Positions 1-12,473 are shown, counted from the stretch's first letter. The stretch is DNA of 64,000 bases from Paralithodes platypus (GCA_032716605.1 CM064539.1:3442825-3506824), one strand, 5' to 3'. Translations and numbers: made by a program. The notes: a model not told the origin generated them from the letters alone.

Positions 1-610
1 AGAAGGTGTTAATATTTGGGAATCAGTTGGCTGATGAAGTTGTGGGTGCGGGAATATCCACATTTTTTTAAAGCCAAATTAGAGAACAGCATTTTGGGAA
101 GCAGGACAATAAGAGCCTAAAAACTGAACTCCTGTATACTACAATTAGGTGAGTACATCCATACATACATACCTAACATACATACATACCACATACATAC
201 TCTACTTTAGTAAAGACAGAGACAGGATAAAACAAACTACAAAAAACACCCAAACTACCGGCAACTATAGGATGGTGTTGTAGACAGTTTGTGATAGTTG
301 GGAGTGAGTTAGGCCCAATCTCCCTGGAATCAATCAGCCTGGTAATCTCCCGGTAGAGCCCACGGGACACCTACGGGGAATACTGCACCCAAAACCAGCA
401 ACTCCACATTGGTAACACAACATTGCTCCACCCTGCCGAACCCCCCTACCACACAAAACAAAAACACCAACAAACCACATCACCCCTAAGTCTTTGCGGG
501 CTGCACACAAAGTGTTCGAGAGTTCCTAAACCGGTCAACCTACACTCAAAACGCGCCTTCTGCCCTCAAACCACCCCCCTCGATGCCGCTCCCACCAAAC
601 AAGCACTGTC
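1..610. other. No gene seen; short CATA microsatellite
   Basis: I see no supported gene here. A CATA-type microsatellite lies at about 157-200. The rest is non-repetitive to the eye, with short chance open frames only. Confidence 0.5.
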
Positions 611-993
611 AAGGGGATGGCCGGTTTGTTCCTGGACCCCTTTCTCTAACCTAATGTTTAGCCCCATTAGTTTTCAGATTTTCATATGTGTGCCCCATTA
701 ATTTGGCGATTTTTAAAGACCTTTCGCCCCATTTCTCTTCGTCAATATTTAGGACTTTCGTGCTATTTAGGTGATCGATTTTTTCCCTGGCGAACGATAG
801 TGGGCCTGTAGTGTTGGAAAGAACCCTTTTAGGGCCGGGAATTTTTCTACGCGAAAAATTGTACAAATTTAATCTAGAAGGGATGGAGCTACTTGATGTT
901 TTTTTTTTTAATTTGATTGGAAGTCTAGGGCGAAACTAGAAAAATAATGACTACCTGCAAAAATCACCCAAAAAGTGAACCCTCTCTCCTTAA
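611..993 (+). mobile_element. TTAA-A MITE, copy 1, degraded
   Basis: The sequence shows the TTAA-A order: tandem blocks of GCCCCATTAGTTT, then ACCTTTCGCCCCATTT-like text, the motif GGCGAACGATAGTGGGCC, an AAATTTTTC-type hairpin and a right end CTCTCCTTAA. The left end is approximate. It has no coding capacity and is inferred to be a non-autonomous DNA transposon. Its right TTAA abuts a TTAA-E end, so A probably inserted into E. Confidence 0.7.
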
Positions 994-1038
994 GTATCCC
1001 AAAGGGCTCATATCGCGTCCTGTGCGTGAAAGGGTTAA
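990..1038 (-). mobile_element. TTAA-E MITE terminal fragment
   Basis: About 48 bp matching the outer end of TTAA-E (GTGCGTGAAAGGGTTAA), starting exactly at the TTAA where the TTAA-A copy stops. The other E end is not visible upstream. Confidence 0.6.
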
Positions 1039-1079
1039 CAACACCAAAAGCCCGGGGCTTTCCAAAATAACTATCGCCG

Positions 1080-1280
1080 GATAGATGGTGCCCAGGAGTT
1101 TTCCCTACATCTCAACCAGTAAACCATTTCAACCAGTACCAAATCAACCAAGACCAACCAAACCAGTGCCAATAGACTGTAGTACTACCTAATCTAACTA
1201 CCGTCTGGTTGATTTGGCACTGGTTGGAGAGCTACTGGTTTGAAATGGTCCTACTGGTTGAGTTGTCCGGTCACCCCCAG
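1080..1280. repeat. Foldback repeat family L, copy 1
   Basis: Inverted arms built from AACCAGTA / TACTGGTT words (for example CAACCAGTGCCAA against GGCACTGGTTGG). A diverged copy with the same arms is at 9880-10110. No coding potential. Confidence 0.6.
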
Positions 1281-1552
1281 GCGTAAGATGAGATTGAAAT
1301 CAATTTGATCATCAGAGCGTTTTCATAACCTTGCTCACTCAGACCTTGGGCGTGTGTGGATATCAAAGGATCATACCAGGACACACATTTTTTTTTACAT
1401 TTCTACTGTTTTTTTGTGATGAATCAGCCCGCTATTTATTGATCTTCGTCGTCTTGCAAATGGAAACTTTATCTGGTGTGTGGTGGGGCCTTTTTGGATC
1501 CTACACCTATTTCAATCCTTTAGTTTAAAAATTTTGAAGACGTTTCACTTTA

Positions 1553-1780
1553 TTAACCCGTACAGTACCAAGGACGGGCGGGGCTTTTTACATATTCTGG
1601 CAGCTATTAGACGGTGTTATTCAGCGTATAGGACCGTCTAGAGTAATAATAAGGCTTCAAAAACTATCCTCAACCAACCTTTTTAAATGCCACAGATCCT
1701 TCCTACGCTGCCTAATGACGTCTAAATAGAGCTAGAATACAATATACCCCACGTCGTCGCTGGCACTCAAAGGGTTTTAA
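1553..1780. mobile_element. TTAA-D MITE, copy 1
   Basis: Starts TTAACCCGTACAGTACCA and ends with TGGCACTCAAAGGGTTTTAA. The interior carries the family's mirrored halves (ATTAGACG.. and ..CGTCTAA, AGATCCTTCCTA). About 228 bp with TTAA at both ends, consistent with a piggyBac-type non-autonomous element. Confidence 0.8.
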
Positions 1781-1999
1781 GGGTGTCGTTATTTCCCAGG
1801 TGGGGCGACCCTGCAATTTCAGAAGAGACCGAAGAAGACCAACCACGACCTACCGTTGACCCCACCCCCCCACCCCCTATGTAAAAGTAGAGAAACGCCC
1901 CTGTCACTTTTATTGGAGAGATTTTTAGGTTACCAATCGAGCAGGGCAGTATCAGGGGGAGGCCACTGAAGGCGTATGATAATGAGTTGCTGGGAACTC

Positions 2000-2170
2000 C
2001 ACTATTTCATTTGTCTGGCTTGCCCCACTGTTTCTAATTGTGCGTCACCTACACAGTGAGTAATCCAGTTAAACTGCACAAATACCTCCCAAACATTATG
2101 GGACACTTGTTGCAGGTAGTTTTGCCTTTTGTCTCCGTCATTCACATAGAAAAACAAAATACAGCGCCGA
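2000..2170 (+). mobile_element. LINE-G type 3' tail fragment
   Basis: Positions 2113-2157 carry CAGGTAGTTTTGCC, TTTTGTCTCCGTCATTCA and CATAGAAAAAC, the 3' tail also found at 16100-16235, 20745-20885, 23940-24085 and 62107-62190. The upstream part is diverged. Confidence 0.5.
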
Positions 2171-2250
2171 GAAAGATATAGATGTATTAAGTTACTGTAA
2201 AGGCCTCCGCACCAAGGCCTGCTCATTACATAAATAAGTACTTCATCTAA

Positions 2251-2270
2251 CATCCCCCCCCCCCCCCCCC
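2251..2270 (+). repeat. Poly-C tract
   Basis: An uninterrupted run of about 18 C residues, a likely sequencing-length uncertainty. Confidence 0.8.
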
Positions 2271-2561
2271 ATATACCTAGTCTATCTCCTGCAGGTGTTA
2301 TCATATATGGAGTTTTATTTTAACTCAAATCTTCTACAAGGCCATCATTAGTTTAATTGTATTACCATTTGAGTACCCATGTATTACCATTGTTATTCCC
2401 ATTGTATTTACCATTGTCTTAATGTTGAATGTCAGTAATACTTTTTCTTGTAATAACAACAAAATGGATATATAATGATGATACCCCGGACCCACATTTA
2501 CATTTTTATTTTGTGATGAATCAACCTGCTCTTTATATAACCCGCGTCGTCTGAAAGGGTG

Positions 2562-2850
2562 TTAAGGAGGACAGTGGCTGCCTTTTTGGCCCATTAATTC
2601 ATGTATACATTTATTTTAAAGTTTCCTCCCGTCGCCAGACATCCCTCAAACTTAGAAAAACATCCCCTCAGACACCCCTCCTTTCCCACAAGACAAATTT
2701 GTACATTTTTCGGTAGAACGATTTCCCGCGCGATGTCAGGCCGGTCCCTTCCTTATAATTACAGGCTCGCTATAAGCTCGCCAGGAAAAGAATGTACACC
2801 TAAAGGGCCGATAGGTCTTAAAAACATTGAAAACGAAATGGGACGTTCTA
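2562..2850 (-). mobile_element. TTAA-A MITE, copy 2, truncated
   Basis: Reverse orientation. It begins TTAAGGAGGACAG and contains GTACATTTTTCGGTAGAA, GGCTCGCTATAAGCTCGCC and CACCTAAA..GGTCTTAAA. The far TTAA end is missing where the minus-strand LINE begins. Confidence 0.7.
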
Positions 2851-2859
2851 ATCTATCTA

Positions 2860-5690
2860 ATCTATTGCCTATTAGCATTCCTACAACAACCTCTTCCCCT
2901 TTTGAAACCCTCTCCACGCACTTCTTCATCCATAGTCCCATCTTTACCCTCAACACACCGACCAGACCTCCACCCCCTAAACACAGTTGCGCACTATCTC
3001 CATAGCCTCACCCTCTGCCTGCACCTCCCACTCTGTGACCCCCCCCCTTTCCCCCAAGACCCCATAACCCCCCCCCTCTCGCTCCTTCACCCCCGCAACT
3101 TTACCCTTCAAATTCCTATTTTTCGCACACTGTTCCAAACTCATTTACCAGAGAGCCCTGCAGCTTCCCATTTCCCCCCAATTTTGTTTAAATCCCACTC
3201 ATCAGAACCGTATCATCCGCAAACAGCAGTATAGGTAGCTTCCACTCATTTCCCTCGCCTTTTCAGCGATACACCCACATCCACTGCTTCTTGATAGTAT
3301 TTCTTTCATGCCTCCATCCATATAGTACCGTAACCAACCCCGGGGACATCACACACCCCTGTTTCAAACCAACATTCAGGTCAAAGAACTCGCTCTGCTG
3401 CACTCTCCACACATAACTGCGGGGTCCTTTTCACCCTCATACCTGCTTCTTCCCTGCTTTCAGCAACTTTCCCCCTACTCCGTATATTCTAAGTACTTTC
3501 CCACAAACCTTCTCTATCCACTCTGTCATAGGCAATTCTCCAAGTCCATAAAGGCCAACATACACCGGTTTCATGTTTCTTCTCATTTCTCCGATACTTC
3601 TTCTCCCAACACAATTCCAGGGTAAAAATCTGATCTACAACATCCTCTTCCCTTCCTAAAACCTCCCTGCCTCGTTGCCTATCCATTTCTCTCTCTTATT
3701 TTCTCATTTTCCCTTCTCCGATTTCTCACTCCCACTCTCAATCTCTCAATCACTACCCTACTGTATACGCTTCCCTACTACTCTTAGAAGACATATTCCC
3801 CTTGTGGTTACCGCACACTACCTCTTTCCCCTTTGCCGCTTATATAAGGGGGACTATTATGCCAGTCTTCCAGTCATATCGTGCAACTCCCCTTCTCCCA
3901 TGCTAGTTTTCACATTTTCCATACCCATTCTATCACTATCTCCACACCACCATACCTCAACATTCCCCCACCAATTCCATCTGTTCCTGGTGCGTTCCCC
4001 AACTTCACTCTTTTCATTCTGGCTTCTCCCACACTTCTGACCTCCTGTCCCCCACCTCCTCCTCCACTACGTCTCTTTCTTTCTCTCTCCCATACACCAT
4101 ATCCAGCTATGTTTTGCTGTCCTCTTCATTCTTACATTTAGCAACTCACTGAAGTACTCCCTCCATCTTTCGCACTCTCTCTTGCTTCTCGGCATAGCTT
4201 TCTCCCATTCTTATCTTTTCAACACCCCTTACTGTTTCCCTTGCTACCTTCCCTAACTTTTCCTTGACTTCTTTCCAGAACAGTTTCTTACTCTCCCTCC
4301 ATTTTACAACTCCAGATTCCTTCCAAATTCCTCATCTACTTCTTCTCCTTTTACTTTCCTTCACTACTCTCTTCACCACCCTCTTACTCTCCACGTAACA
4401 TCGCTCGTTTCTGTCTCTTCGGAATCTTCTCTCCCTCTACTACCCAACCACTCTCTATATGCTTTCTTCTTTTCTTCCACAGCTATTCTTACCTCTTCTG
4501 TCCACCATGCTGTACCTTTACTTCCTCTCCCTCCCTCTTCTCCTCACTACCACACACCTCCTCACATGCTGCACATATGTCATCCTTAGACACCCTGCTC
4601 ATCCCCCTCACTTCCTCCATAACTACCAGGTCTAACCCCCCTAGTCGTCTTTTCACACTGCTCTCATCCTGTACTCCTTCCCTCCCTGACTTCCTCCTCC
4701 TGCACCCTCTCCACCCTCCTCACCATTCCCCACCCTCACTCTCGCCTCCCTCAGCTCTCCTCACCCACTTCTTTTGTATCCTAACCTTAGCTACTCACTA
4801 CATAATGATCAGACAGACCCCCTCCAATACCCCATATACACCCTAGCATCCATCACAGATTTCTTTATTTCGTTCATCCACGCATACATAATCAATCAAT
4901 GCCTTTCGTTCCACACCACTGTCTTATCCTTCATCGTCAACATCCGTTTCCACGTGTACCTGTTGGTCATTCTGTGTCGGAAGAAGGTGCTTGGCTATCC
5001 ACAGCCTCCTCCCCACACCTACGTCCACAAGTTCACTTCCATTCCCTTTCACCTCTGTTGGTACCCCCTCAACCTCCCACCACTGGTCCCGTCAACTTTC
5101 CTATCCCCCAACTTAACCTTCATAATCCCCAATCAGACAATATTCTTTCGTTCTTGTCAAAACTTCTCCAGGCACGCCCTCCACATTCATCCAGAACTCC
5201 TCTTTTCTTTCTTTCAAGAATATCCTCTGTCGGGGCATTAACAACGCATACAATCACGCCACGTTTGTATTCCTACTTTCATTCTCACCCACACAATCCT
5301 TGAACCCACAGACCCATATTCTCTTACACATTCCTATCCATTTTTGCTACTTACAAACAAACACTGCACCTTCTCTCTCTGTTCCTTCACGTTCCACTTC
5401 CATGACACACACCCATCTCCACCACACTCCCACTTCCCCCTCTCACATAATTCTGAACCTTTTGTTCCCATTTGGTCTCTGTCATTCCACATACCATCCA
5501 GCCTGCCATTCACTAAGCACTTCCAGAACCGCTCTCGCTTTTGTTTGCCATCTTTCATGCCACTAACTCTTCCACGTAGCCATTCTCAGAGAATGTCCGA
5601 AGGCATGTCCTTAGTCTGTCCGGTTCGTCAACGTTGGTTTCCGTCCGCATCCGAGTCTGGTTCGTTTTCCGTTTTTTCTTGCTTCGTAAT
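2860..5690 (-). pseudogene. Decayed non-LTR retrotransposon ORF (endonuclease plus reverse transcriptase)
   Basis: Read on the minus strand, this G-poor stretch is a broken LINE polyprotein. From its N-terminal side: GRLDGMWNDRDQ near 5450-5510, which I read as a frameshifted apurinic-endonuclease segment; VDQIFTL and, after a frameshift, YDRVDREGLW at 3490-3690 (fingers/palm); then KQGCVMSPGL near 3350 and LLFADDTVLMSG near 3200, the reverse transcriptase catalytic FADD box; then MKKCVERVSKGEEVV near 2900, the thumb side. In-frame stops and shifts are frequent, so it cannot encode an active enzyme. The motif set resembles LINEs common in decapod genomes; the clade is not assigned. Its 3' end meets a truncated TTAA-A copy. 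The long pyrimidine-rich plus-strand open frames here are shadows. Confidence 0.85.
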
Positions 5691-5800
5691 GGGACTTAAG
5701 GTCTTAAAATCACCCAACTAATGGACCTAACGTCTTAATAATCTGAAACTAATGGGGCTAACAATGGGGAAGACCAGCGAAGCGACCCATGTCCCCTTAA
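5688..5800 (-). mobile_element. TTAA-A MITE fragment
   Basis: Contains GTCTTAAAATCACCCAACTA, a second ATCTGAAACTAATGGGGCTA block and the terminal CATGTCCCCTTAA. Only the outer third of the element is present. Confidence 0.65.
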
Positions 5801-6049
5801 GGAGGCGACAGGAATCTCATTACGTGTGGGTGAATTCCAAACTAGGGGGACGGGGGGTTGACTCATGATTTCAGTGCCAAGAGGCAAATCAACACGACTG
5901 GTGGATCCCTTCACCACCCGCAGACCCGGTCTTAACCAGCAACTAATAACTACACCCTTGCGACACAGGCGACAACGGTACACCCACGAGAGAGAGCGAG
6001 CATAGAGAGAGAGAGAGAAAGATGAGAGAGGATAAGAGATGGAGGGGAG

Positions 6050-6245
6050 TCCCAAAGGAAATCAAGCAACAACAGATCCAGTGACCCTTCTAGGTTGCTT
6101 GTCCTCCAAACACTGAGGAGTCAAGTGTCCAAACAGTGGTTTAGAGTGGATAATGAACATGTGAAAGGGAATTACTTGCACTGGAACTAATGTCCGTGGC
6201 AGGATTAGGAAGTGTAGTAGGGGACAGATGGGTTAGTAACTGAGG
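6050..6245 (+). repeat. Dispersed repeat H, copy 1
   Basis: Shares CCCTTCTAGGTTGCTTGTCC, TCAAGTGTCCAAACAGTGG and ATGTCCGTGGCAGGATTAG with copies at 24560-24780 and 24890-25100. A GA-rich stretch (5991-6040) precedes it. The function is unknown; a short open frame exists only in copy 3. Confidence 0.65.
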
Positions 6246-7860
6246 GGGGTATAAAATAAAGGTTTCCTTGTACAAACGCAGTCTGTCGCGGGTTGAATGC
6301 GAAGATATTTGTTCTAGGCGGAGTTTAAATGAATCAACGTTGATGCATTCTATAACGTTTCGGGGAAGCCCATTCCACAAGATGACAACTCGATTGAAGA
6401 AGAAAGTCTTAGATTCGTGTTGGTTAAAAAGATTTACCAATAATTTTTGCCACCGTTTCCCAGCGCGTGTAATTATATTGGTGTTGATAGTGAAGTACTT
6501 ACTACAGTTCATATTGTCGCTGCCTTTGGATGATTTTGAACACATTGAATTAAGTCACCTCTTAATCTGCGCTGGGTTAAATGAAAGAGATTTAATTTCT
6601 CTAAGACGCTCTTCGTATGGTTTGTTTCTTTACGGCTAGTTTATCATTTTGGTAACTCTAGCGTTTGACTCGTTCTAGCTTGTTTATATCTTTTTGGTAA
6701 TAAGGGCACCAGAGCATTGAACGCAGTATTCCAGAAGAGGGCGGACTAAGGAATTGTAAAGGGTTAGGATAACGTTCGTTGGATATATGCGCAAATTACC
6801 TGCCTATAAAGCCCCATTCTTTTTTTTTGCCTTCTTAACAACTTCCTGAACATTGTGTGACATCGTTTTTATATTACTCGATATTGTTACTCCCAGATCG
6901 GTTTCTCTGTTTACATGTCTTAAGGTGAGTGCCATTCATCGAATAGTTTGCTTTCTCATTTAGGTATCGCGATATGTAGTACTTAACATTTATCCGCATT
7001 GAAACTCATTTGCCAAATTTGGGCCCTACATGTCAATTTATCTAGATTGGTTTTGCATATCGTCAACTTGACTTGTTCTTTTTAGAGTACGCTATTGGCA
7101 AAAAAAAAAAAAGAAATTTTTGGTATCGTCAGCAAATTTTGTGATTGTACAGGTGAGGCCCTCATCTATGTCGTTGATGTACATTAGTAAGAGAATTGGT
7201 CCTAGTACCGATCCCTGGGTACCCCTCTACTTACATTGGTCCATTTAGATGCCTTTACCGTTTATGACTACTCTTTGCTTTCTGTCCGGCTAAGAGCCAA
7301 TTTTCTATCCATTTCAACACACCGTCTTGTATTCCATGCGCTTTTAGTTTTAGCAGTAAACGTTAGTGGGGAACTTTGTCAAAGGCCTTTTTGAAAATCA
7401 AGGTATACATAATATCTACCAGCTTTACTCTCATCGTAGAGGTTGATGATATCGTGGAAGAAGTCTAAGGGTTTGTTAAACAGGAACGTTTTTTACGAAA
7501 GCCGTGTTTAGTATCTTTAACGTATAGTTATTTTCCTCTAAGTGATTTTACGAGTGTTCTGTCCTCTTATGACCGTTCCTAGCATTTTACATACACACTG
7601 AGGTTAAGCTAATTGGCTCGCTAGTTACTGGGTAGGGATTTGCTTGCACTTTTTTGAATATCGTGGTTACGGTGGCTAGCTTTCCACTGATCAGGCATAG
7701 TTCCAGACTGCAAGGATTTATTGAATAGTAATGTCAGTGGTTTGGGTAGAGCTCATCCTTAGCTTCCTTTCGCCTCTAGGCGAGATTGTATCAGGTCCAG
7801 AGGCGTTTATTTCACCTTCGCAGTTTACTTACACCACCACTTCACACTCACCTCGTCCTC
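6145..7860 (-). pseudogene. Decayed CR1/jockey-type LINE reverse transcriptase
   Basis: Minus-strand translation gives the ordered hallmarks of a CR1-like reverse transcriptase: ASGPDTI near 7800, MPDQWK near 7700, YLDF.KAFDKVP near 7380 (frameshifted), then [16 protein letters not shown] and KFADDTK at 7090-7230 (catalytic FADD), then RRLRGDLIQ near 6570 and FFFNRVVILWNGLP near 6380. The last 134 codons (6141-6545) remain open; the rest is broken by many frameshifts and stops. It is distinct from the LINE at 2860-5690. It overlaps the end of repeat H at 6145-6245. Confidence 0.88.
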
Positions 7861-7869
7861 CCTCTCTCG

Positions 7870-8110
7870 AACGCGCTCTTACCTAACTTCCGCCTTAGAA
7901 CATCTGAAATTAATCCAATCTGAATCGTCGATGGTCGACCGACGGGACTACTCACCTAGTCCTTCCTGCTTTTACACACTGATGCGCAACCGAGGCACTT
8001 GCTGAGGGCCCTATACTCATAAGCCTTGTAACTTCGCTCCTTTGGTGCTCATTCCTCCATTTTCATGCAACTATGGCTCCAACAGGTGTAAGTACGCATA
8101 CTTACTTTTC
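7870..8110. other. No gene seen
   Basis: Non-repetitive sequence upstream of the decayed LINE. I see no coding region or known element. Confidence 0.4.
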
Positions 8111-8114
8111 TTCT

Positions 8115-8360
8115 TTCCCTCCTCGTTCCTGGAGACGCAGAAGACGCGAGCACTTCGAGAGAGACGACCCCTGCACCCGCACCCCAGCACGAGCCACCCG
8201 CAGAGAGCAGGCAGACGCAGCAGTCGCCAGAAGAGGAGAGAGAGAGTAGAGAGAGAGGAGATAGGGAGAGAGGAGATAGGGAGAGAGAAGAGAGAGGGCA
8301 GAGAGATAAGTAGTAGGAGAGATAGGAGACGAGAGAGAGGCAGACGGAGGAGTAGAGGAT
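8115..8360 (+). repeat. Purine-rich GA/GAGA tract
   Basis: Dominated by GAGAGAGAG and GGAGATAGG repeats, purine-rich on this strand. Open frames through it are compositional artefacts. Confidence 0.7.
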
Positions 8361-8996
8361 AGCCTTCACTTTCACAGGAAAGAATACACGAGGAGTAGTA
8401 ACTATTTTATTCTCCTCAGGAATCTGGGATTTTGAACGAACAACCACCATCATATCCCTTACACGTCAACACCCACCCCTATTTTAAAACAAGGTTATCC
8501 TGCAACTATATTTTCAAAAAATCCTTAAAATTAAATAACCTAAACTATGTGTATTATTATGTATGTATGGTATAATTATACTAATTCTACCCCCCCCCAC
8601 CCCCCTATACCCATATACCCCCCCACCTCCCCCGCATAGCTGGGGTTTGGCCGACTAGAGACGCAGCACCCCGAACCCCAGAACACAACCGCCCACCACA
8701 AACCAAACACAAAAAGCAACGTTATTAGGTCCGACCATCTTTTTTTTTCTCGTTTTTCGGCGTTCACGCGCCCCCTTCCCCACCCCAATCCTAACCCCCT
8801 TACTACCCTCTGTTTTTGGGTCTAGTAGGTGAATTTTTACAAGGGGAGGATGTATAGCCCCACACCCACCCCCCCACCCCCCCCCCACCGAAGGACAAAG
8901 TAGACACGTAAAAGACAGGCAGAAAACGGCTAATATGTTTTGGTATAGGATGGCAAACCTCCACCCCTCGATAAGGATCAGCCCTCACCCAATTAA
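8361..8996. other. No gene seen; C-rich low-complexity segments
   Basis: C-runs near 8590-8635 and 8863-8887 separate unremarkable sequence. No supported gene or element. Confidence 0.4.
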
Positions 8997-9075
8997 TTAT
9001 AACTATATATAATATATAGATATATTATTATAATAGATATATTATTATATCTATATATACTATATGCAGTGTACA
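8997..9075. repeat. AT-rich palindromic tract
   Basis: About 75 bp of TATA/ATAT words with local dyad symmetry (TATATTATTATAATA). Likely a microsatellite-like cruciform former. Confidence 0.6.
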
Positions 9076-9114
9076 TACCTTTATCTCAACATACACTATG
9101 AACTCGGTGATGAT

Positions 9115-9196
9115 TAACTGTTATGTCCTCACCTGGAATCGAACCACGGTTGAATCAGAAGTTTATCCTATGCATTGCCTAACCACTCTGAAAATG
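9115..9196 (-). ncRNA. tRNA-derived SINE head
   Basis: Reverse strand contains a box-A-like CAGAGTGGTTAGGC and a box-B-like GTGGTTCGATTCCAGG at tRNA-like spacing. The acceptor ends (GCCATTT and TGAGGAC) do not pair, so this is a SINE or pseudo-tRNA, not a working tRNA gene. Confidence 0.5.
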
Positions 9197-9399
9197 GCTT
9201 GAAAAAGTCACCTAACCTTTCAATCTCTTTCTATAATCCTACTACCAGTATATCTAGGAGATAGGACCTGCAACTGATAAACATCAGATCCCCTACCATG
9301 TATACCTACCACCCCCCCTACAATAAAACTAACACAAATAAACATCATCCATAAAGAGTAGTACGAGACTGTGTGTATGTAGGTAAAGTCAGTGGTGGT

Positions 9400-9773
9400 T
9401 TAAGGGGAGGCCGACCGTCTTATTTTGGTCTATAATTCATTTATTCATATATTATTAGTTTCCCTCCCTCAACCTCCATCAAGCTTAGAAAAATACCCCT
9501 AGAAAGACCACCTTCAAGATAAATTTGTAAATTGTTTCCGGATAGAAAAATGTTAAAAGTGCAGGCTCCGCTAAGACCGCTCGCTAGGAACCAACCGACA
9601 CCTAAATGGCACGAATGGTCTTTAAATTGACAACGAAATGGGGGCGAAAGGTGTTAAAAATTGCCAAACTAATGGGCCGAAACGTCTCTCCCATAATATT
9701 TCAAAAGCTAGTGGGGGCGCTAACATGCACGGGACAGAAGGTAGGTCCAGAAAATAGTCTGCCCTCCCCTTAA
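9400..9773 (-). mobile_element. TTAA-A MITE, copy 4
   Basis: TTAAGGGGAGGCC at one end and CCCTCCCCTTAA at the other, with the expected interior in reverse (CAACCTCCATCAAGCTTAG, CACCTAAATGGCACGAA, AAACTAATGGGCC). The hairpin core is eroded. Confidence 0.8.
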
Positions 9774-9879
9774 AGCAATCCATGGTTAAGTATATATTTT
9801 CCAGAATAAGCGTATAATATCATTATACCTTCATAGTCCTTGAATAATATTCAACCAGTGTTTAAGATTGGCATGGGTG

Positions 9880-10110
9880 ATCATCAGCTATGTTTCCATT
9901 TGTTCCATTTCATCTCAACAACCACTAGACGCATTTTCAACCAGTAGCTCTCAACCAGTGCCAACCTAACCCAGACCAACACCAAACCACGCTGGCAAAT
10001 AAATACTAACCACCTACTAACCTAACCAACCGTATTGGTTTGATTTGGTACTGATTGCGAAGCTAACTGGTTGAAACGGTCTACTGGTTGATGTTACCGG
10101 TCACCGTTTC
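9880..10110. repeat. Foldback repeat family L, copy 2
   Basis: Same architecture as 1080-1280: CAACCAGTAGCTCTCAACCA on one side and CTGGTTGAAACGGTCTACTG on the other, ending in GTTACCGGTCACC, close to the TCCGGTCACCC at 1268. Confidence 0.6.
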
Positions 10111-10860
10111 CCATTTATTTTGAAACTCTTCACAGATATTTGGCAAATAATGCCAACCCCCCCACAAAATGTAAAAGCTCACAACAACACAAAAGCGTAA
10201 ACAAATGTAATTAGCTCTAGGCAATACCCACAGGCTGTTATTTCAACTCGTCCATTGCTCCAAGTAACGAACATAATTGTGTAAAGTATTCAATAACTAA
10301 ATCACTTTCAATAAAACCCACCAAAATCAAAGACAGAGACGAAATAGCTTGGCACAACTATCCCGCAAGCATGTTTATCACCACATCTTAATTATGAAAA
10401 AAAAAAAAAAAAAAAAAACAACAAAAAAAGTATCTACCGGTACTCTAAAGCAAACAAATATATAAACTATTAAAAAGAACACCATAACATCAACCCCCAC
10501 TCAACCAGCCGTAACAGCTGGACCACCACACAACCATAACTAAATATAAAACAACCTCCCAACATTCATCATATCAATAATTTTTTTTTTTTTTTTTTTT
10601 CTTCCATTCGTCCTGGATTTTCTGCTGTAATTATTCACAAAACAATATACCCTCGACTAACAACAAAGCCTTAAAGGCCGACAATTGTGGGTAACATAAC
10701 CTAGCACTCCCCCCCCCCCCCCCCGGAGCGCCCCCCACGAGGGACACCGTAGGGGGGCTCATAGTGCCGTGTGAGGTCGGGTTTTGGGACGCCCCTGGGG
10801 AAATCTGGGCATAGAGACAGCCTCAAGCCTCCGCCGTCGGGGCCTCAGGGGAGGTTGGGG
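10111..10860. other. No gene seen; homopolymer tracts
   Basis: Contains poly-A (about 10398-10419), poly-T (about 10579-10600) and poly-C (about 10709-10724) runs followed by a GC-rich patch to 10860. No coding signal or recognised element. Confidence 0.4.
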
Positions 10861-12473
10861 GGGGAGGTGGTAGTGTTGCCAATTTAGCTACTTTAACCGC
10901 TAGATCTTGGAGGTACTACTTACTTCTATAGCTACTTTCGTTCTAGAGGCCGAATGTTTACATCCAGCGATAGAATTCTAGTGTTATTCTGAAGATTATA
11001 TCTCTTTCCAAAGCGCTTACATCGAATACATGCGCTGCTATCTCCCGTCACTGTAAATTCCCGCCATTTCCTACGAACGCTGCGATCCCACCCTCTGTCC
11101 AGCATAAACTCCTTCGCCGTCTATTCTAGCTACATTCGCGGCCATCCTACTTTACCTATACTAGCGACCTTTACTTTGGTAACCCTGGCCGGAGAAGGTA
11201 TCTGTATATACACGAGAGATATACAGAGGGAAACGCCACAAGCGGAGGGAATGCCTGACATTGGGAGGAATGGAGCGAGTTGGTTGTGGGTTATTTATGT
11301 ATTAAGGTTATTGACAAAGATAACCTCGGCTCATCTCTCCTCATCCTCTGTCTCTACCCACCTCTCTCCTCGCTCACCCACCTCTCTCCTCCCTCTCTCC
11401 GTCCCCCCAATCTCTCTCATCTCTCTCTCTCATCTCTCTCGGTCCTCTCTCCTGTATATTTATATAATATATTTTATATACATATAATATATATATTAGG
11501 GCAAATTCCTTGTCCTACAGAAATTAAATCTCCCCGAACCCTGCTAGTACACTCGGGCCCTCTAATCTGCGCACACCAGACTACCTCCCCTCCTCTCCCT
11601 CGTCTCTCTCATCCCCCAATCTATACATCCTCCTACTATATATATAACTATTCATATATATATATACCTATTGGACTAGAGAGACCGTACGCAGAGAGAG
11701 AGAGAGAGCACAGAGACGAGAGAGACAGAGAGAGAGACGACAGAAGACAGAGACGAGAGACGACAGAGTCCGCGCAGATTCTGAGGCCCAGCGTAAGGAT
11801 AGCAAAGCATTTAGCCTCATTCCTCCCGTGTTTGTTATAATATAAATAATAATTTTGGAAAATAGGGTGTTTACTACTGAACTAAAACACTATTTCTATT
11901 ACTATATTCTACCAGTTATTTACTTGTTTTTACTTAAACAGCCCACCCTTCTCGCGAAATCATAGTCTAGACTTCCTATACTTTAACAAATCGCGCTTAG
12001 ACTATGTACTTCCCCACTCCTCAGCACCACCCATCTCCACACACACCGCAATTTGTTCCCCACCACCCCCTCCGATTGCTACCCCGTACACTGACTAGCG
12101 TGAAAACCCCTAAACTGGCCTCTTGTGACATCCCGAAGCCTCTCGGCACCCTCAACTGGCTTTTCTAAAATCTTCACTCCCGCTATTCCCCCCCCTCCCC
12201 CCGCAGTGCTGGTGACAAACCACTACACGATTTACCACTCTGACCCCCCCACTCCGCATCTTCTTTTCCCAAAGTGAGATACAAATTAACTTTCATAATC
12301 TTCTCGTGATAAACCGGTAATTACTTTGTGGGTCTTCTAACGATGGTACCGACTCGAGTCTATAGATAAAGGAACCCAAAATTGTACACCATTCAAGAGG
12401 GCCTTAGTATGCTTAAGTATAATGATAATATTAAACTTACCTACTTATGTATCACATATATATTATAAACACC
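10861..12473. other. No gene seen; TC-rich, TA-rich and GA-rich tracts
   Basis: Low-complexity CTCTCT (11330-11455), TATA-rich (11456-11500, 11635-11670) and GAGA (11692-11765) segments. No supported gene. Confidence 0.4.

Noticed and set aside
5334..5558. Independent small gene on the minus strand (MKDGKQKRERFWKC...)
   Set aside because: It is an open fragment of the decayed LINE ORF that continues to 2860.
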